A stretch of 36,955 nt of DNA from Desulfovibrionaceae bacterium (GCA_017454105.1 JAFTDR010000188.1:1-36955); one strand, 5' to 3'. Numbered from the stretch's first letter, positions 9,521 to 18,262 are shown. The notes: generated by a model not told the origin, from the letters alone. Numbers and translations are program-made.

Positions 9521-10681
9521 ATGGACACGCGAAAAGTTTCTCTTGCCTCTTTCAGTCATTTTGTCTGTGACGTGAATACCGGGGCGCTTCCGGCCATCCT
9601 GCCGTATTTTGTGAGTACGTACGGCTTTAGTTACAGCGCCGTAAGCGGTCTTATGCTCGCCAATTCGAGCATAGGGTCGTGCATCCAGCCTTTCTTTGGC
9701 CTGCTATCCGATCGCTCCCCAAGCGTCTGGTATATGCCTCTTGGCATTTTGATAGCCGGTCTGTGCATGGCGTCGCTTAGTTTGTTTTCGAGCTACCTGC
9801 CAATCTTTCTCGCCGTAGGACTGAGCGGTGTCGGAACATCTCTTTTTCACCCAACTGCCATGCGTTTCACAGCGAGCTATGCGGGCGAGCGGCAGGGCAC
9901 AGCCACGAGCATCTTTTCGATAGGCGGCAATATTGGTTTTCTTTTGGCCCCTCTTCTTGCTGTTCTGCTCATTGAGCATCTGGGTTTTGCTGGCATAGCT
10001 ATTTTCGCGCCCATTGCTCTGTGCATGAGTTTGCTTGTCTGGTTTGAGACGCGAAACGCGCGCTTTGCGGGGAGACCTTCCGCTGAAAAACGGGGGGAGG
10101 GTGCGCTTCCCAAGAACAATTGGCCGGCTTTTTTCCGTCTGACCGGGGCTTTGATCGGCCGATCCGTGCTTATGGTCTGTCTGCGTGTCTTTCTCCCGCT
10201 CTACTGGATTGATCATTTTTCAAGAACGCCGCAGGAGGCGGCCCTGCTTTTGACAATCTTTGGCTTAAGCGGGATTATAGGGAATATTGCGGGGGGCATG
10301 CTGGGCGATCGTTTTGGCTACACACGCGTGATCCAGGGAAGCTATGGCGTCATTGTGCCCTTTCTTTTCTTCTTCCCCTTTGTCGAGAACTATCTGCTTG
10401 CCTATTGTCTCGTAGCACTCATCGGTTTTTTTCTCTATGCGTCCTTTAGTCCAGTTGTTGTGGTCGGACAGCGCTATCTTGCGAAAAACGCGGGCCTTGC
10501 TGCCGGTGTCACCCTGGGCTTAAGTATCAGCATAGGGGGCGTATTTGCTCCGCTTCTTGGCTTTCTTGCGGATAGCTTCGGGCTTTTAGCGGCCTTCCAC
10601 ACTCTGACGGCAATCGCCGCCGTTTCTTTTCTGTCAACAGTCTTTCTTGTGCCCCATCCGGCGGCCGAAAAATGTCCGTGA
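9521..10681 (+). CDS. MFS transporter, fosmidomycin-resistance (Fsr)-like
   Basis: A 386-residue, 12-helix major facilitator. Its N-terminus (FSHFVCDVNTGALPAILPYF) and the GVGTSLFHPTAMRF segment in helix 4 resemble the Fsr group, which exports fosmidomycin and related compounds by proton antiport. A G-x-L-x-D-R type loop occurs twice (GLLSDRS, GMLGDRFG). ATG 9521 is preferred to the in-frame TTG at 9518 because GAGG lies 4 nt upstream of the ATG. The next gene starts 11 nt after the stop, so this is the first gene of a three-gene unit ending with mobA. The substrate cannot be told from the sequence, and Fsr-like members are often uncharacterised. Confidence 0.85.
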   Translation: MDTRKVSLASFSHFVCDVNTGALPAILPYFVSTYGFSYSAVSGLMLANSSIGSCIQPFFGLLSDRSPSVWYMPLGILIAGLCMASLSLFSSYLPIFLAVGLSGVGTSLFHPTAMRFTASYAGERQGTATSIFSIGGNIGFLLAPLLAVLLIEHLGFAGIAIFAPIALCMSLLVWFETRNARFAGRPSAEKRGEGALPKNNWPAFFRLTGALIGRSVLMVCLRVFLPLYWIDHFSRTPQEAALLLTIFGLSGIIGNIAGGMLGDRFGYTRVIQGSYGVIVPFLFFFPFVENYLLAYCLVALIGFFLYASFSPVVVVGQRYLAKNAGLAAGVTLGLSISIGGVFAPLLGFLADSFGLLAAFHTLTAIAAVSFLSTVFLVPHPAAEKCP

Positions 10682-10691
10682 GAGGTTTTGC

Positions 10692-11429
10692 ATGCGACTT
10701 CTTATTCTTTTTCTTGTCATTGTCTTTGGCGGCCTTGGCGCTTTTTATTTTTCCATAAAATCCGTGCCGATTGTTGGTCTGGTCGATTTGGAAGGGGGGG
10801 AGACGGTCATTGTCTCCCGCAGGCCGCCCGTTTTTTTTAGGCCGAGCGATGACATGCGTTTTGTCGATGCTGGCTGGAAATCCGTGAGGCCAGAAGATCA
10901 GATGGTCGGGGCTGAAAGCTACCGTGTCTCCTTTGCCCGCTACAAAGGGGACAAGGGGTCCCTTGTGACCGTTGTCGCCGAGACTTCAGGCGAGTGGGAG
11001 TGGATTGCTGCCCATCATGTGCCATTTCCTGCTCTCCACTCTATGGACGAGCCCTACGAGAACGAGCGCCGGTACGAAAGCGTTTTTTTGCTCAATGAAA
11101 AGAATAATCCTTTTTCTGAGGAAAAGGATGTGCCGTGCATCGCCTACCGCGGCAAATTTCTTTTGCTTTTTAGAAAAGCCCAAGTCTTTTTTGAATACCA
11201 TGAGCCGATTGATCCAGAAAAAGCTCGGAATGTCACCTTGTATCCCGAATATTTGCAGGGATTCATCGATCGGGGACGGGCGAGCTGCATTGTGGCCTTC
11301 CCGAGCAGAAAGGCTACGGACGGGCTTAAAACGCGCTTTGAGAAGCTGAATGCGGCCTCTGACAGCTATTCTCGGCAGAAACTGTCGTTCTGGCTTGGCG
11401 AGTTGAAAGCGCCGGCACAGCACCGTTAG
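10692..11429 (+). CDS. Membrane-anchored protein of unknown function
   Basis: A 245-residue protein with an N-terminal hydrophobic segment (about 2-20, LLILFLVIVFGGLGAFYF) that can be a signal anchor, and an otherwise soluble, mixed-charge body with no motif I recognise. There is no lipobox Cys. The start at 10692 has AGAGG 6 nt upstream; an upstream in-frame ATG at 10647 overlaps the MFS gene and would put charged residues before the anchor, so it is less likely. It is sandwiched between the MFS gene and mobA (2-nt gap), so the three are probably cotranscribed. No functional link is evident. Confidence 0.7.
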   Translation: MRLLILFLVIVFGGLGAFYFSIKSVPIVGLVDLEGGETVIVSRRPPVFFRPSDDMRFVDAGWKSVRPEDQMVGAESYRVSFARYKGDKGSLVTVVAETSGEWEWIAAHHVPFPALHSMDEPYENERRYESVFLLNEKNNPFSEEKDVPCIAYRGKFLLLFRKAQVFFEYHEPIDPEKARNVTLYPEYLQGFIDRGRASCIVAFPSRKATDGLKTRFEKLNAASDSYSRQKLSFWLGELKAPAQHR

Positions 11430-11431
11430 CC

Positions 11432-12040
11432 ATGGTGACCGACAATGTGCTTGGGGTGCTTTTGGCCGGAGGCCTCTCTTCGCGCATGGGAAGAGACAAG
11501 GCGCTCTACCACTTTGAGGGCAGGACATTGCTCGAAAGAACGTGGAGCTTGCTCACATCCTGTCTGAGCCATTGTGTTCTGAGCGTGCGCTCGCCTGTGG
11601 ACGGCTATCCAGTTCTGCTTGACGACTGCGAGCGCATGGGGCCCATAGGCGCCCTTATGACCGCTCTTGCGCACGCAAAGCGCTGTGGTTTTTCTGGCAT
11701 ACTCGCCCTTGCCTGCGATATGCCATTTCTCTCAGCGGATCTTCTTCTCTCTCTTCTTTCGGCGTATGATGGCAAAGCCCTTGCGGTCTGTTTTGCAAGC
11801 GCAAAGGGGCAGTGCGAGCCTCTTTGCGCCGTATACGCCTCTCAAGCGTTGCCCTATGTGCAGGCCTCTATTGCCAAGGGCGTATACGCTCTGCGCGGCG
11901 TGCTTCCCAAGGAAAAGGTTGTGCGCATCGTGTGTCCCGAGGAGTGGGCGTTTCGATTCACAAATATCAATACGCCGTCTGACGCCCTGCGTGCCCTTGA
12001 GCTAAAAAAAGAGAGAAAAGAAAAAGGCCTCTCCGAGTAA
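11432..12040 (+). CDS. mobA: Molybdenum cofactor guanylyltransferase
   Basis: A 202-residue MobA. It transfers GMP from GTP to Mo-molybdopterin, giving the guanine-dinucleotide cofactor (bis-MGD) used by DMSO-reductase-family enzymes such as formate dehydrogenases. The signature LLAGGLSSRMGRDKAL (about 9-24) binds GTP, and CDMPF (about 89-93) is the metal-binding Asp region. GPIGAL and CEPLCAVY match the family as well. Length is typical (about 190-210). It is the last gene of the unit with the MFS and membrane-anchored genes. The stop codon lies in the loop of a terminator hairpin serving adk on the other strand. Together with selA this suggests the cell makes selenium- and Mo/W-containing formate dehydrogenases (inference; none is in the window). 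Confidence 0.92.
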   Translation: MVTDNVLGVLLAGGLSSRMGRDKALYHFEGRTLLERTWSLLTSCLSHCVLSVRSPVDGYPVLLDDCERMGPIGALMTALAHAKRCGFSGILALACDMPFLSADLLLSLLSAYDGKALAVCFASAKGQCEPLCAVYASQALPYVQASIAKGVYALRGVLPKEKVVRIVCPEEWAFRFTNINTPSDALRALELKKERKEKGLSE

Positions 12041-12050
12041 GGAGAGGCCT
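12021..12050 (-). terminator. Intrinsic terminator of adk overlapping the mobA stop
   Basis: A perfect 10-bp stem, AGGCCTCTCC (12025-12034) with GGAGAGGCCT (12041-12050), loop GAGTAA. On the minus strand the hairpin is followed by TTTT and further T-rich sequence, so it terminates adk transcripts. On the plus strand no T run follows. The mobA stop TAA is 12038-12040, inside the loop. Confidence 0.8.
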
Positions 12051-12065
12051 CACTGGTACGGGAGT

Positions 12066-12096
12066 CTTGCTAGTCGCACGAATTTGGGCTAGCAAG
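12066..12096. other. Inverted repeat between adk and its terminator
   Basis: Perfect 8-bp arms CTTGCTAG (12066-12073) and CTAGCAAG (12089-12096) with a 15-nt loop, in the 3' untranslated part of adk. No T tract on either side. It could be an mRNA-stabilising hairpin. Confidence 0.4.
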
Positions 12097-12126
12097 GCGC
12101 TCGAAAGTCTTAGGCAACTTGAATGC

Positions 12127-12801
12127 TTACGCAAGCTGTGAAAGCAGGGTTTCCTTGATCGAATCAATGGTCCCTTCGCCATTTAAGGCAATGTACTTGG
12201 TCATGCCTTTATTTAAAGCAAGCTCTTTAAAGAAATTCGCCGCAGCCAGGGTGCCGTCGTTGGAATTGTAGTAGATGTCGTGGCGCTTGTTGATTGCGGC
12301 CTCGTCCTGGTCGTCGCTGCGGGCCGAAAGGTCCCCGCCGCAGACGCGGCATTTGTCGCCGTTTGGTTTGATGGCGTCAATATAGATATTGTTCGGGTGG
12401 TTGTTATTGTTTTTGCAGAGACGGCGGCCCATGATGCGGTTTTTCGCAACCTGGCGGGGCAGAAGGATTTCAACGACATAGTCGAGTTTCAGACCTTCTT
12501 TCTGCAGGGCATCCCACAGTTTTTCTGCCTGAACCATGTTGCGGGGAAAACCGTCGAGAAGCCAGCCGTTCTGTCCCTTGGTCTTCAGGGTGTCGAGAAC
12601 CATGGGGATTGTGATGTCATCGGGCACGAGATCGCCTTTGTCAATATAGGCCTTAGCTTTCTTGCCGAGTTCGGTTCCGCCGCCAATGTGTTCGCGGAAA
12701 ATGGCACCGGATTCGATATGGGCGATATTGTATTTGTCCTTGATCAGATTGCCCTGTGTGCCTTTGCCGCTGCCGTTGGGTCCGAAAATAAGAATATTCA
12801 T
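12127..12801 (-). CDS. adk: Adenylate kinase with metal-binding LID
   Basis: A 224-residue long-type adenylate kinase catalysing ATP + AMP to 2 ADP in the cytoplasm. The P-loop is GPNGSGKGTQ (7-16), the AMP-binding helix contains ESGAIFREHI, and LDGFPRN (83-89) holds the AMP-contacting Arg. The LID has Cys129, His135, Cys151 and Cys154 (RRLCKNNNNH, CRVCGG), the ligand set I recall for the Zn/Co/Fe-binding D. gigas enzyme. The start at 12801 begins the canonical MNILIFGPNG; the frame is open further upstream but the extra 25 residues do not belong to the family. No Shine-Dalgarno site is visible; a stable hairpin ends just before the start. Divergent from folC. Confidence 0.96.
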   Translation of the reverse strand: MNILIFGPNGSGKGTQGNLIKDKYNIAHIESGAIFREHIGGGTELGKKAKAYIDKGDLVPDDITIPMVLDTLKTKGQNGWLLDGFPRNMVQAEKLWDALQKEGLKLDYVVEILLPRQVAKNRIMGRRLCKNNNNHPNNIYIDAIKPNGDKCRVCGGDLSARSDDQDEAAINKRHDIYYNSNDGTLAAANFFKELALNKGMTKYIALNGEGTIDSIKETLLSQLA

Positions 12802-12810
12802 GGCATTTTT

Positions 12811-12841
12811 CAGCGCAGCCCGGCTCGTGCGGGAAGCGCTG
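12811..12841 (-). promoter_or_regulatory. Stable hairpin just upstream of the adk start codon
   Basis: On the minus strand the arms CAGCGC and GCGCTG (plus 12836-12841 and 12811-12816) pair. After a 2x2 internal loop, CCCG/CGGG pairs around a 7-nt loop. The hairpin ends 9 nt before the ATG, occupying the place where a Shine-Dalgarno site would be. It may regulate translation (inference). Confidence 0.45.
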
Positions 12842-12865
12842 CCTCCCTGAAGTTGCAAGTTTCCT

Positions 12866-12883
12866 AAAACCAGCACATGCTGG
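12866..12883 (-). promoter_or_regulatory. Attenuator-like hairpin in the adk leader
   Basis: CCAGCA and TGCTGG (plus 12870-12875 and 12878-12883) form a short stem that on the minus strand is followed by TTTT. The stem is short and the loop tight, so this is a weak candidate for transcription attenuation. Confidence 0.25.
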
Positions 12884-12916
12884 ACCTCTACCTAATATGC
12901 TGTATCTAGCCTGAAA

Positions 12917-12945
12917 AGTATGCCCGGTCACGAAAAGATTGTCAA
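12917..12945 (-). promoter_or_regulatory. Sigma-70 promoter for adk
   Basis: On the minus strand: -35 TTGACA (plus 12940-12945), a 17-bp spacer, -10 CATACT (plus 12917-12922, 4 of 6 matches). Transcription would begin near 12910, giving an adk leader of about 110 nt that contains both leader hairpins. Confidence 0.6.
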
Positions 12946-12977
12946 TATAGCGTACCAATGGGAAGGATGAGAAAAGC

Positions 12978-14237
12978 ATGAGCGACGTCTTCCGCACGCT
13001 GTGCGATGTCGAAGTCTATCTTGAAAAACGCGGACTCTTTCATATCGATCTTGGCCTTGATCGCGTCCTTTGTGCGCTCAAGGCCTTGGATCTCAATCAC
13101 CCAAGAGTGCCTGTTGTGCAGGTCTTAGGCACCAATGGCAAGGGCTCGACTGTGACCTTTCTTGCCGCACTCTGCGAGGCGCATGGTCTTACGACTGGTG
13201 TGTATACCTCGCCGCATTTTTTGTCCTTTAGGGAGCGAATACGCCTGCGTGGGGCAAGCGACGCGGACTGGCTGCGCGCGGCAAATGCTGTGGCGGAGGT
13301 TGCAGACGATCTCACCTATTTTGAGTTTCTGACAGTCCTTGCCCTTTTTCTTTTCACGCATGCGCGGGTTGACGTGATCCTGCTTGAGGCCGGTCTTGGC
13401 GGGGCGCACGATGCGACTACGGCTGTCACCCGCACGCATCAGATTTTTACGCCCATTGCGCTTGACCACAGGGATATCTTGGGGGAGGATGTGCAGGCTA
13501 TAGCGGGCGACAAGGCAGGCGCTATTTTTTGCGGAGCGCGCCTTGTGTCGGCAGCGCAGTTTCCGCTTGTGCGGGAGGTTCTTGAGAGGCAGGCGAGTCT
13601 GTGCGGGGTGCGTCTTGAGTACGCGGAACCTTTGCCTCAAGCATTCCGGGCGCACCTTGGGATGGCGGGCGATCATCAGATTGACAATGCGGGGCTTGCG
13701 CTTGGTATGTGGAGGCATCTTGCGCGCGCCTGCTCTGTGACATCGTCTGACCGCTGCATAGAGACTGCCTTAGCCTCTGCCCGTATTCCAGGACGACTGC
13801 AGCGTGTGCCCAAAGGACCGGACAATCCGCCCCTTCTGCTTGACGGCGCGCACAATCCCCACGGCATGCAGACAATGCTGCGCTCGCTTCCCGAGGAGCC
13901 GTCTGTTCTTGTCTTCGCCTGTCTTGCCGACAAGGACTGGCGGACCCTTATCCGTTTATTGCGACAAAGGCTTCACGATATACCGGTCTGTTTTCCGCAG
14001 ATAGCAAATCCGCGGGCTCTTCCGCCGGATGTGGCCGCGCGCGCGTGGTTTCACGAGAAAAAAGTTGCGCCCTATCTCTCTCTTGGTCTCACCGTTCCCG
14101 AGACAATTCATGGGCTTACCAAGAATGGGGGTACGAAGGACGGGCTTGTTCTTGTGACAGGCTCTCTCTACCTGCTCGCAGAAGTCTTTGCTCTTTTTCC
14201 GTCGCAATTGACCGAGAAAGGCTGCCCATCTGTGTGA
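12978..14237 (+). CDS. folC: Bifunctional folylpolyglutamate/dihydrofolate synthase
   Basis: A 419-residue Mur-ligase-family enzyme. It joins glutamate to dihydropteroate or to folates with ATP hydrolysis, keeping folates in the cell. The P-loop GTNGKGST (about 50-57) is intact, the omega-loop and Mg site follow (TGVYTSPHF, then LLEAGLGGAHDATTAV), and the C-terminal domain has LLDGAHNPHG (about 290). Length agrees with the family (about 420-430). A GGA-type site precedes the ATG by roughly 12 nt. The 95-nt gap to selA suggests possible cotranscription. No separate promoter is evident; the 176-nt gap shared with adk holds a clear promoter only for adk. Confidence 0.93.
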   Translation: MSDVFRTLCDVEVYLEKRGLFHIDLGLDRVLCALKALDLNHPRVPVVQVLGTNGKGSTVTFLAALCEAHGLTTGVYTSPHFLSFRERIRLRGASDADWLRAANAVAEVADDLTYFEFLTVLALFLFTHARVDVILLEAGLGGAHDATTAVTRTHQIFTPIALDHRDILGEDVQAIAGDKAGAIFCGARLVSAAQFPLVREVLERQASLCGVRLEYAEPLPQAFRAHLGMAGDHQIDNAGLALGMWRHLARACSVTSSDRCIETALASARIPGRLQRVPKGPDNPPLLLDGAHNPHGMQTMLRSLPEEPSVLVFACLADKDWRTLIRLLRQRLHDIPVCFPQIANPRALPPDVAARAWFHEKKVAPYLSLGLTVPETIHGLTKNGGTKDGLVLVTGSLYLLAEVFALFPSQLTEKGCPSV

Positions 14238-14332
14238 TGCGTGGCCAGTTGCGCGCCTGGCTTTTTGCCATACAGGGAATAGGCATAAACGTCCTCCGTG
14301 GCGAACAGTGGTAAAAATTTAAGGATACGCTT

Positions 14333-15772
14333 GTGACGACACAGGATCTCTATCGTTTGCTTCCCAGCGTGGATGCAATCAAACAGAAACTTTTTGCATG
14401 TGATCCGGCTATTGCGTCGCTTTCGAATGAACGATTGCGGAGTATCATAAGCGCTCATTTGGATAGCATTCGTTTGGCGATACGTTCTGGGCGCTGCACA
14501 GAGAAGGACCTCGTAGATGAGAAGATTATGCGGCCTCTTGTGCGCGCGTGCCGGAAGCTTTTAAGCCCCCGCCTCTGTTCTGTCTTAAACGGAACAGGCG
14601 TGGTCGTTCACACGAACATGGGCCGTTCCGTTTTGTGCCGCGAAGCGCAGGAGGCTGTGCTGCGCGCAGCCCAAGGCTACACAAATCTCGAGCTTAATCT
14701 TGAGACAGGGCAGCGGGGGAGCCGGTACGACATCGTGGAGGATGAGCTGTGCATGGCGACAGGGGCAGAGGGGGCGCTTGTTGTCAACAACAATGCCGCC
14801 GCTGTTCTGCTCATGCTGGACACTTTTTGCCGGGACGGGAGTGTAGTTGTCTCCCGGGGAGAGCTTGTCGAGATTGGCGGGAGTTTTCGCATTCCCGATG
14901 TCATGGCGCGGAGCGGGGCAAAGCTCAAAGAAGTGGGCACAACAAACAGAACTCATCTTTCAGACTATGCCTCGGCGATTGGCCCAGACACCAAGGCTCT
15001 TTTGCGCGTTCATACGTCAAATTTCCGTATAGTCGGCTTTCACTCCCGTGTTTCGCTTGAGGAACTTGCGGGCTTAGCCCGGGAAAATCAGCTTCTTTTG
15101 CTTGAGGATTTAGGGAGCGGCAGCCTGGTTCATTGTGGGCAGAGCGGGCTTCCTGATGAGCCGACAGTGCAGGAGACCCTGGCCGCAGGGGCAGACATTG
15201 TGACCTTTTCAGGCGACAAAGTACTCGGCGGCCCGCAGGCCGGCATCTTGGTCGGCCGCAAGACGCTTATAGAGGCCATGAAGCGCAATCAGCTTACGCG
15301 GGCCTTGCGCTGTGATAAACTCTGTCTCGCCGCTCTTGAAGCGACGCTGCGTCTCTACCGCAATCCAGACGAAGCGCTTCTGCGCATACCGACGCTTGCG
15401 GGAATTACGCGGAGCAAGGAGGCCCTGGCAGAAGAGGCCCGCGCTCTTGCCTCAGCCATCACTTTGGCGAAGCTTCCCTGCGCAGTGACCTGCGAGCCCG
15501 GTGCCTCACGGGTTGGTGGCGGCGCTTTTCCCCAGTATGATTTGCCGACGACACTTGTCTGCTTAAAACCCTATGTCTGTTCGGTTGTGACATTGAAGAA
15601 CGCGCTGCTTGCCACAGACCCCCCCCTAATCGGCAGACTGGAGAACGATTGTTTTTGTATGGATCCGAGAACACTTGCCGCTTGCGACTATCCCCGCGTT
15701 GTTGCCGTTTTGTCCAGCGCTCTGCGCAAGCGTTCCCAGTTAAAACCTTCAAAAAATGGCGAAAACGTATGA
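14333..15772 (+). CDS. selA: L-seryl-tRNA(Sec) selenium transferase
   Basis: A 479-residue PLP enzyme converting seryl-tRNA(Sec) to selenocysteinyl-tRNA(Sec) with selenophosphate. The N-terminal domain has LPSVDAIKQ. The PLP domain has NGTGVVVHTNMGRS, the TNLELNLETGQRGSR segment, NNNAAAVLLML, and the Schiff-base Lys296 in FSGDKVLGGPQAG (E. coli K295). Length is typical (about 460-480). Translation starts at GTG 14333, with AAGGAT 7 nt upstream. Its stop overlaps the ATG of the aminopeptidase gene (ATGA). selB, selC and selD are not in the window. The gene implies the organism makes selenoproteins (inference from established function). Confidence 0.96.
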   Translation: MTTQDLYRLLPSVDAIKQKLFACDPAIASLSNERLRSIISAHLDSIRLAIRSGRCTEKDLVDEKIMRPLVRACRKLLSPRLCSVLNGTGVVVHTNMGRSVLCREAQEAVLRAAQGYTNLELNLETGQRGSRYDIVEDELCMATGAEGALVVNNNAAAVLLMLDTFCRDGSVVVSRGELVEIGGSFRIPDVMARSGAKLKEVGTTNRTHLSDYASAIGPDTKALLRVHTSNFRIVGFHSRVSLEELAGLARENQLLLLEDLGSGSLVHCGQSGLPDEPTVQETLAAGADIVTFSGDKVLGGPQAGILVGRKTLIEAMKRNQLTRALRCDKLCLAALEATLRLYRNPDEALLRIPTLAGITRSKEALAEEARALASAITLAKLPCAVTCEPGASRVGGGAFPQYDLPTTLVCLKPYVCSVVTLKNALLATDPPLIGRLENDCFCMDPRTLAACDYPRVVAVLSSALRKRSQLKPSKNGENV

Positions 15773-17160
15773 GCGAAAACTTTTTGTATGAACCCAAGAG
15801 CGCCTGGTCGCAGTACGCGGGTGCCGAGCAGAAAAAAGAACGCGGACTCTTTGTTGAAGGCTACCGGAAATTCTTGGGAGAATGCAAGACTGAGCGAGAA
15901 ACTATCTGTTTTGTCGAAACGCGGCTTAGGGAAGCCGGTTTTTCCGACGATCCGGCAGGCAATCTTTTTGTCAGGCCCTTTCGGGGAAAAGCCTTGTTTG
16001 CGGCCCGTCGCGGAACGCTTCCCTTGAGCGAGGGTCTCTCGCTTATTGCGGCCCACGCGGATTCCCCGCGTCTTGATTTGAAGCAGCGGCCTTTTTTTGA
16101 GCAGGGGGAACTTCTGCTTGGCAAGACCCACTATTATGGCGGTATACGGAAATATCAGTGGTTTGCCCGTCCTCTTGCCCTGCATGGGGTGCTGGTTAAG
16201 GAAAACAGCACGCGCGTTGAGGTCTGCATAGGGGAGGACGTGAATGATCCTGTGTTTTGCGTTGCGGATCTTTTGCCGCACCTTGCAAGTAAACAGGAGG
16301 AACTCATACTCAAGGACGCGTTTGACGGTGAGCGGCTTGCCATTGTCTCAGGCCACGAGCCGGGGCCAGAGGCCGACGAGAAAGAGGAGACGAAGGCCGC
16401 AAAACAGGCTTTAAAAAAAGCTGTTTTTGCCATGATCCAGAGCTATTTCTCCTGCGAAATCCGCGAGGAGGATTTCATTACAGCCGATCTCGAACTTGTG
16501 CCCGCAGGACCGGCCCGCTATGTGGGCTTTGACCGGAGCCTTATCGGAGGCTATGGCCAGGACGACAGAATCTGCGTGTACACTGCTCTTGACGCGCTTC
16601 TTAGCTCTGAACATCTTGGGAGGACAAAGGCTGTTATTTTCTGGGACAAGGAGGAGATCGGCTCAGACGGAGCGACCGGCGCCTCGTCACGCTTTCTCTC
16701 CTACGCCATAGAGGATTTGGTCTGCGCGACAGACAAGAATCTCTCCCCGCACCATGTTTTGTTGAACACGCAAGCTCTCTCAGCCGACGTGACAGCTGGC
16801 ATTGATCCAGACTGCGAGGATTTGCACGACAAACACAATGCCGCCCGCATGGGCTACGGTCCGTGCTTTTCCAAATTTACCGGCTCCCGCGGGAAATACG
16901 GTGCGAGCGAGGCGGATGCTGAATTCTTTGGCGAGATCCGCGACTGCATGAACAGAAACAAGGTGCCCTGGCAGGCCTGCGAACTGGGCCGCGTGGGGAT
17001 GGGCGGCGGCGGAACAGTTGCTCTCTTTCTCGCTTCCTGGGGTATGCAGGTCATTGATCTTGGACCGGCACTCCTTGGAATGCACAGTCCTTTTGAGCTT
17101 TCAAGCTGCGCAGATATCCATGCAACGCGCAACGCCTATCGGGCTTTTCTAGCTCTCTAG
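15769..17160 (+). CDS. M18-family aspartyl aminopeptidase-like metallopeptidase
   Basis: A 463-residue M18 (AspI) aminopeptidase, a cytoplasmic, dodecameric zinc enzyme that removes acidic or other N-terminal residues from peptides. Visible metal and catalytic motifs: AAHADSPRLDLK (His ligand and neighbouring Asp), GQDDRICVYTAL (bridging Asp), DKEEIGSDGATGASS (Glu pair) and LGMHSPFELSS (terminal His). The start at 15769 is supported by the ATGA overlap with selA. An upstream in-frame start at 15649 lies inside selA and would add unrelated residues. Cotranscription with selA is likely; a functional link is not evident. Substrate specificity cannot be read from the sequence. Confidence 0.93.
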   Translation: MSENFLYEPKSAWSQYAGAEQKKERGLFVEGYRKFLGECKTERETICFVETRLREAGFSDDPAGNLFVRPFRGKALFAARRGTLPLSEGLSLIAAHADSPRLDLKQRPFFEQGELLLGKTHYYGGIRKYQWFARPLALHGVLVKENSTRVEVCIGEDVNDPVFCVADLLPHLASKQEELILKDAFDGERLAIVSGHEPGPEADEKEETKAAKQALKKAVFAMIQSYFSCEIREEDFITADLELVPAGPARYVGFDRSLIGGYGQDDRICVYTALDALLSSEHLGRTKAVIFWDKEEIGSDGATGASSRFLSYAIEDLVCATDKNLSPHHVLLNTQALSADVTAGIDPDCEDLHDKHNAARMGYGPCFSKFTGSRGKYGASEADAEFFGEIRDCMNRNKVPWQACELGRVGMGGGGTVALFLASWGMQVIDLGPALLGMHSPFELSSCADIHATRNAYRAFLAL

Positions 17161-17202
17161 ACAATAGAGGCGGCCATTTCCGTGGCCGCCTCTATTGTTT
17201 TT
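17161..17202 (+). terminator. Strong intrinsic terminator ending the folC-selA-M18 unit
   Basis: A perfect 16-bp stem, 17161-17176 with 17183-17198 (starting ACAATAGAGG), loop TTTCCG, followed by Ts to 17202. It begins immediately after the stop codon and marks the left edge of the gene-poor tract. Confidence 0.95.
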
Positions 17203-17849
17203 GCCCTGCTTTAGGCATGGATTACGAGTGCAAATGCTTCTTTTAGCGATACGAAGTGAGAAGTGTGTGTGCCGACCACTTGTGTGCAGAAAGAGCCTAT
17301 AAGGCAGCTGAGAAGCCAGATATACTCCGTTTTTTCTGACCGCAGTATACTCTCACATAGGCGAGGTAAGGCTGATTGCAATCAAGATGGCGTCGTCGCA
17401 CTGCACTTTTGAGAGGCGGGTGAGACAAGAATAGGCTCCCAAGGGGCGGTTGTAATCGCGCATCCAAAAAGGCTAGGGGGCCGCCACTATACCTAAAGAA
17501 GATGCTTTGGATTCTAAGGCCGTAGCCTCCCCCGCAAGCCAAAGGAGACATCAAGTATACTGCGGTTTGGGCTGCGAATCGGTATATTTGCGGCAGGTGA
17601 AATCTTCTTCCATAACCTTGGTTGACGAGGACGCGAGTATACGCAGTGTCGCCTAAACTTTGCGATGACGTTGGATCTCGGCCTTCTGCTTAGGTCCGAT
17701 AGAGCCACTCTCGATGGCACAAAAACGTCTGCGAGGTAACTGGGGTTGCAAGATGATTGTATCCCGACAGGCGATGACGATCGGCCACAATTGGTCGGCA
17801 GCCGAGTGAAGTAACCGAGGAGCGAAGGGAGAGGCCGTCAAGCGGACAA

Positions 17850-18145
17850 TTCGTGAGAGCAGACTCTTCTCTTTCTTGAAAACAATGCAGTCTGTGCATA
17901 GTATGGTTTTTCCGAGTTCAAGCATTCAGTCGGTGGATTGTCGAACATATTCCCCTTTTGTGTCGCCAAAAACGACTATATAGTCGGAGACACAGCTAGG
18001 AATCGTGAGGTAAGCCGCACTAATTCCACGTCGCCGCCATACATCCCTTGGCACACCGTGATAGTATTATTGCTTGATTGTTGGGGAAAGGGTAAGCGGA
18101 AAAAACTAAAATGCACAGGCGGAAAAAATTCCGCGTGTACGGATT
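17850..18145 (-). repeat. Diverged ~300-bp direct repeat, copy A (possible protein remnant)
   Basis: Pairs with 20605-20945 in the same orientation. The best part (17936-18062) is about 80-85% identical to 20729-20857, with small indels. Read on the minus strand both copies encode a shared stretch, QGMYGGDVELVRLT here and QGTYGGDMKLVRLD in copy B, then a shared VVFGDTKG in a shifted frame. This loosely resembles the C-terminal part of WYL-domain regulators (YGG-x-x-x-x-V-x-L then a FG motif). The frame is broken, so it is a remnant. The WYL suggestion is weak. Confidence 0.55.
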
Positions 18146-18262
18146 GGCATACTGTCGCTCAAGCTCTCGAACCACAAAGAACCAGGCTTTTCTGCCGCTT
18201 TACAGTTCTTCTGGACTCCTCGCATCCTTTTTGTACGTCGCTCATCTGACATAGGCCACGAA

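Noticed and set aside
17690..17925. Long minus-strand frame in the left repeat copy as a live gene
   Set aside because: The partner copy has stops and indels in the same place, so it is best seen as a repeat remnant.
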